Assembly (NCBI GenBank): GCA_003105305.1
Contig: PQAQ01000106.1
Span: 1-6,828, forward strand
Length of the DNA: 6,828 bases
Source: Candidatus Methylomirabilota bacterium
GTDB taxonomy: Bacteria > Methylomirabilota > Methylomirabilia > Methylomirabilales > Methylomirabilaceae
Direction of reading: 5' to 3'
In this document: positions 4,269 to 6,828 of the stretch, in pieces
How positions within the stretch are numbered: the first letter of the stretch is position 1
How the letters are laid out: each line of letters begins with the position of its first letter
The notes under the pieces: generated by a model
The model's input: only the letters and a program-made list of their open reading frames with translations
Told to the model about the DNA's origin: nothing
The model's database searches: none
Program-made: the position numbers and the translations under genes

Positions 4269-6828
4269 CGACGTCTCCCATCTCCGGCGGCGTGCCAATC
4301 AGGGGGATAGCAAAGCGGAACGCCACGCCGCCACCCGGCCGATTCTCGGCCCACATGCGGCCGCCGTGCGCCTCCACGATGCCCCGGCAGATGGCCAGCC
4401 CCAGACCGGCCCCGCGCGAGCGCAGTCCCGGCCCACGATAGAACTTCTCAAATACCCGCTCTTCATCCCCCGGCGGCAGCCCCGGACCGCGATCCGCCAC
4501 CTCTACGGTGACCGCTTCCGGCGCCGCCCATGCCGTGATCTCCAACGGACTGTCGTCCGGCGCGTGCTTGATGGCGTTATCCAGCAGATTGATCAGCACC
4601 TGTTCGAGCAGGAGATCATCGATCGGGATAAAAGGGAGGTCCGCCGGCAGTCGTGTAGACACCGGACGGTTGCGTAACGATTTAGCCAAACGTCCCAGTG
4701 CGACACCCACCACTTCCTCCAGCGAGTGCCATTCTTTCTTCGCCTGAAGGGTCCCGGACTCGAGCCGCGTCATCTCAAGCAGGTTATTCACCAGGCGATT
4801 GAGGCGCTCGGCCTCCTCGGAAAGCGTTTCCAGCAGCTCTTGCTTAGTGGCCGCGTCAAGCATTGTGTCACCTTCCAGCAGGCTGCTGGCCGCCCCGGTG
4901 ATGGAAGCAAGCGGAGTCCTGAGATCGTGGGAGACGGAGCTTAAGAGCGAACTGCGCAGCCGCTCCGTCTCTGCACGGATCTGCGCCTCCTGCGCAGCCT
5001 CGGCGAGCCGGGCGCGCTCCAGCGCCAGGGCGGTCTGGTTGACAAACGTCTCAAGCTGGTGCAACTGCTCAGGCGCCTGCAGTGAGTCGAGCTCCGCCGG
5101 CTGCAGCCCCAGCACGCCCAACGTTCCTTGCGATGCGACCAGCGGCAGGTACAGCGCCTTTGCCCCAGGTAACGTTGACGTCCCGCGTCCGGCCATCTGC
5201 CCATGTTCGTACACCCACTGGGCCACCCCCAAGTCGGAACTGGTGATCTCGAATTGGTCCGAGAGCGCGGTCTGAAGACTCAGGTGGCCGCCCGCGTCAG
5301 GCAGCAGCACGGCCACCTGGCTATCAAAGGTCTCGGCGATGTGACGCCTGGCAGCCCGCAGGAGATCGTCCACGCCTCGCGTACCGGCCAACTCCCGACT
5401 CAACGCGTACAGCGCTGCGGTTTGTCGCTCGCGCCGGCGCGCCAGCTCCGCGTGGGCGCGGATGCGCACCGTGAGCCCGCTGATGACCAGCGCGACCACC
5501 AGCATGACCGTAAAGGTGACGAGGTACTGGGCGTCGGCCACCGCAAAGGTGAGATAGGGGAACACGAAGAAGAAATCGAAGGCTGCGACGCTCAGGACCG
5601 ACGCGAGGACCGATGGGCCCGGCCCGGACCGAGCGGCAACAGCGGTCACCCCCAGCAGATAGACCATGATCAGATTGGACCGTTCAAAATGGGGGAACAT
5701 CAGCCAGGCCAGCGCCGTACAGACCGCGATCACAGCCACAGCAAGGCGATAGGCGGACCAATCGGGCTCGTGAGCAGGCCGTCTCTCGGCCGCCGGCTTC
5801 TCCGGGATCGCCTCCCGGCTGATGACGTAGATGTCGATGCTGCCGCTGCCACGTATTAAAGCGTCTACGATGGAGCCTGCCGTGATCCGCGTCCACAGGG
5901 AGCGGGTCGGTTTTCCCAGGATGATTTTGGTGACATTGCGCTGTTTGGCGTACCGCAGAACCTCTTCACTCTCATTGACCCGCGATCCGCTGACGGTGAC
6001 CGCTTCCGCCCCAAGCGTCTCAGCCAGCCGGAGTGTCTCGCCGACGCGCCTGCGGTCAGTCTCGCTGAGCCGGGCATGCGCGGGTGTCTCGACGTAAACG
6101 GCGATCCATTCCGCCCGCAGTGCCGCCGCCATCCGCTTGGCGGCACGAACCGTCTGGGCCGCATGGGGACTCGGACTGACCAGGGCCATGAGCCGTTCCG
6201 TGACGGGCCAGGTCGTGGGGATGGCCTGATCGCGCATATAGGCGCGCATCTCGGCGTCCACGCGGTCGGCCGTGCGCCGCAGCGCCAGTTCCCGAAGGGC
6301 GATCAGATTACCTTTCCGGAAGAAGTGGTCGATGGCCTCTTTCGCCAGTTCCGGAACGTAGACCTTGCCTTCCTTGAGGCGCTGCAGCAGGTCGTCGGGG
6401 GGCAGATCGATCAGCTCGATCTCATCGGCCGCTTCGAGGATGGAATCGGGAACCGTTTCGCGCACCGGCACTCCGGTGATCCTGGTGACGACGTCGTTGA
6501 GGCTCTCGAGGTGCTGGATGTTCAGGGTGGTGTAGACGTGGATGCCGGCGTCAAGCATCTCCATAACGTCCTGCCAGCGCCGGGTGTGTCGCGCGCCTGG
6601 CGCGTTGGTGTGCGCCAGCTCATCGACCAGGATCACCGTCGGGTGTCGGGTAAGCGCGCCGTCCAGGTCGAATTCAGCAAGCTCGGTGCCGCGATGCTCG
6701 AGGCGGCGCGGCGGCAGCACCTTGAGCCCTTCCAGGAGCGCCTCGGTCTCTGGCCGCCCGTGGGTCTCCACCCAGCCGACCACGATATCCATGCCTTCGG
6801 CGCGCGCCTCGTGCGCGGCCTCCAGCAT
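4261..6828 (-). CDS. kdpD: KdpD, osmo/potassium-sensing histidine kinase (N-terminus beyond the window)
   Basis: This 855-residue C-terminal portion is open at the right edge. The methionine there is probably internal (the family reads GVGKT.AMLEA), so about 40 residues including Walker A are missing. In fragment numbering: KdpD N-domain to about 200, with WVETHGR (19-25), [14 protein letters not shown] (65-78) and the signature [23 protein letters not shown] (169-191); a universal-stress-protein-like domain at about 209-337; four membrane segments at about 359-378, 385-401, 404-428 and 434-456; an Arg-rich juxtamembrane stretch (455-468); a GAF-like region at about 480-605; the dimerisation/phospho-acceptor box [10 protein letters not shown] with H634; and an HATPase domain with N747/N751, DRGPG (779-783), FEKFYRG (793-799) and GAGLGLAI (806-813). 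All catalytic boxes are present. The protein phosphorylates KdpE, whose gene overlaps by 8 bases. Confidence 0.95.
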   Translation of the reverse strand: MLEAAHEARAEGMDIVVGWVETHGRPETEALLEGLKVLPPRRLEHRGTELAEFDLDGALTRHPTVILVDELAHTNAPGARHTRRWQDVMEMLDAGIHVYTTLNIQHLESLNDVVTRITGVPVRETVPDSILEAADEIELIDLPPDDLLQRLKEGKVYVPELAKEAIDHFFRKGNLIALRELALRRTADRVDAEMRAYMRDQAIPTTWPVTERLMALVSPSPHAAQTVRAAKRMAAALRAEWIAVYVETPAHARLSETDRRRVGETLRLAETLGAEAVTVSGSRVNESEEVLRYAKQRNVTKIILGKPTRSLWTRITAGSIVDALIRGSGSIDIYVISREAIPEKPAAERRPAHEPDWSAYRLAVAVIAVCTALAWLMFPHFERSNLIMVYLLGVTAVAARSGPGPSVLASVLSVAAFDFFFVFPYLTFAVADAQYLVTFTVMLVVALVISGLTVRIRAHAELARRRERQTAALYALSRELAGTRGVDDLLRAARRHIAETFDSQVAVLLPDAGGHLSLQTALSDQFEITSSDLGVAQWVYEHGQMAGRGTSTLPGAKALYLPLVASQGTLGVLGLQPAELDSLQAPEQLHQLETFVNQTALALERARLAEAAQEAQIRAETERLRSSLLSSVSHDLRTPLASITGAASSLLEGDTMLDAATKQELLETLSEEAERLNRLVNNLLEMTRLESGTLQAKKEWHSLEEVVGVALGRLAKSLRNRPVSTRLPADLPFIPIDDLLLEQVLINLLDNAIKHAPDDSPLEITAWAAPEAVTVEVADRGPGLPPGDEERVFEKFYRGPGLRSRGAGLGLAICRGIVEAHGGRMWAENRPGGGVAFRFAIPLIGTPPEMGDVDD

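Noticed and set aside
4269..4298. TTG start for KdpE ten codons upstream
   Set aside because: It adds only [10 protein letters not shown], deepens the overlap with kdpD, and the ATG at 4268 has its own GGAG site.
5203..5859. Plus-strand frame of 218 codons inside kdpD, and other frames opposite kdpD and kdpE
   Set aside because: Typical antisense frames in GC-rich coding DNA; the kdpD reading carries all expected domains.

Overview
The window is a piece of a GC-rich bacterial chromosome. GC looks near 60 % in the flanks and visibly lower between about 1.73 and 3.3 kb. Both flanks carry ordinary housekeeping-type genes. The M28 peptidase subtype, the small secreted protein and the tandem hairpin repeat built on ATTCCGGG-CTTGA-CCCGGAAT recall NC10 (Candidatus Methylomirabilis) and similar environmental lineages. 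That placement rests on memory of sequence style and is not proven here.

Left flank (1-1531): the tail of an unrecognised plus-strand gene (3-116), a small minus-strand protein with a signal peptide (174-509), and a divergently placed, apparently intact M28-family zinc peptidase (599-1531).

Middle (about 1532-3467): a decayed, lower-GC defence-type island, read mostly on the minus strand. A good sigma70-like promoter (3256-3284) precedes an ORF6N-domain gene (2521-3138). That gene overlaps by ATGA the first 100 codons of a type III-like (Mod/COG2189-type) DNA methyltransferase whose catalytic part is gone. An unrecognised 133-codon gene follows 6 bases later. Beyond it lies the first 26 codons of a DUF262 (GmrSD-type) gene, running directly into a two-hairpin repeat. 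Two different restriction-type systems are thus each reduced to an N-terminal stub.

The island is bracketed by an imperfect direct repeat. The last 40 bases of the peptidase gene (1493-1532) recur at 3468-3509 with 35 of 40 bases identical and one 2-base gap. The four substitutions before the gap are all synonymous, so the second copy looks like the relic end of a homologous peptidase gene. It lies just outside the 3' end of kdpE.

Right flank (3519-6828): kdpE and kdpD on the minus strand, overlapping by 8 bases. They encode the response regulator and sensor kinase of the potassium-responsive KdpDE system. kdpD is cut by the right edge and lacks its Walker A region; a kdpFABC transporter operon would be expected beyond that edge.

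No RNA gene, CRISPR array, integrase or transposase is visible. I did not find a clearly new intact system. The unusual content is the peptidase-end duplication around the eroded island, the still-promoted ORF6N gene coupled to a methyltransferase stub, and a perfect 13-bp inverted repeat inside the ORF6N coding region.
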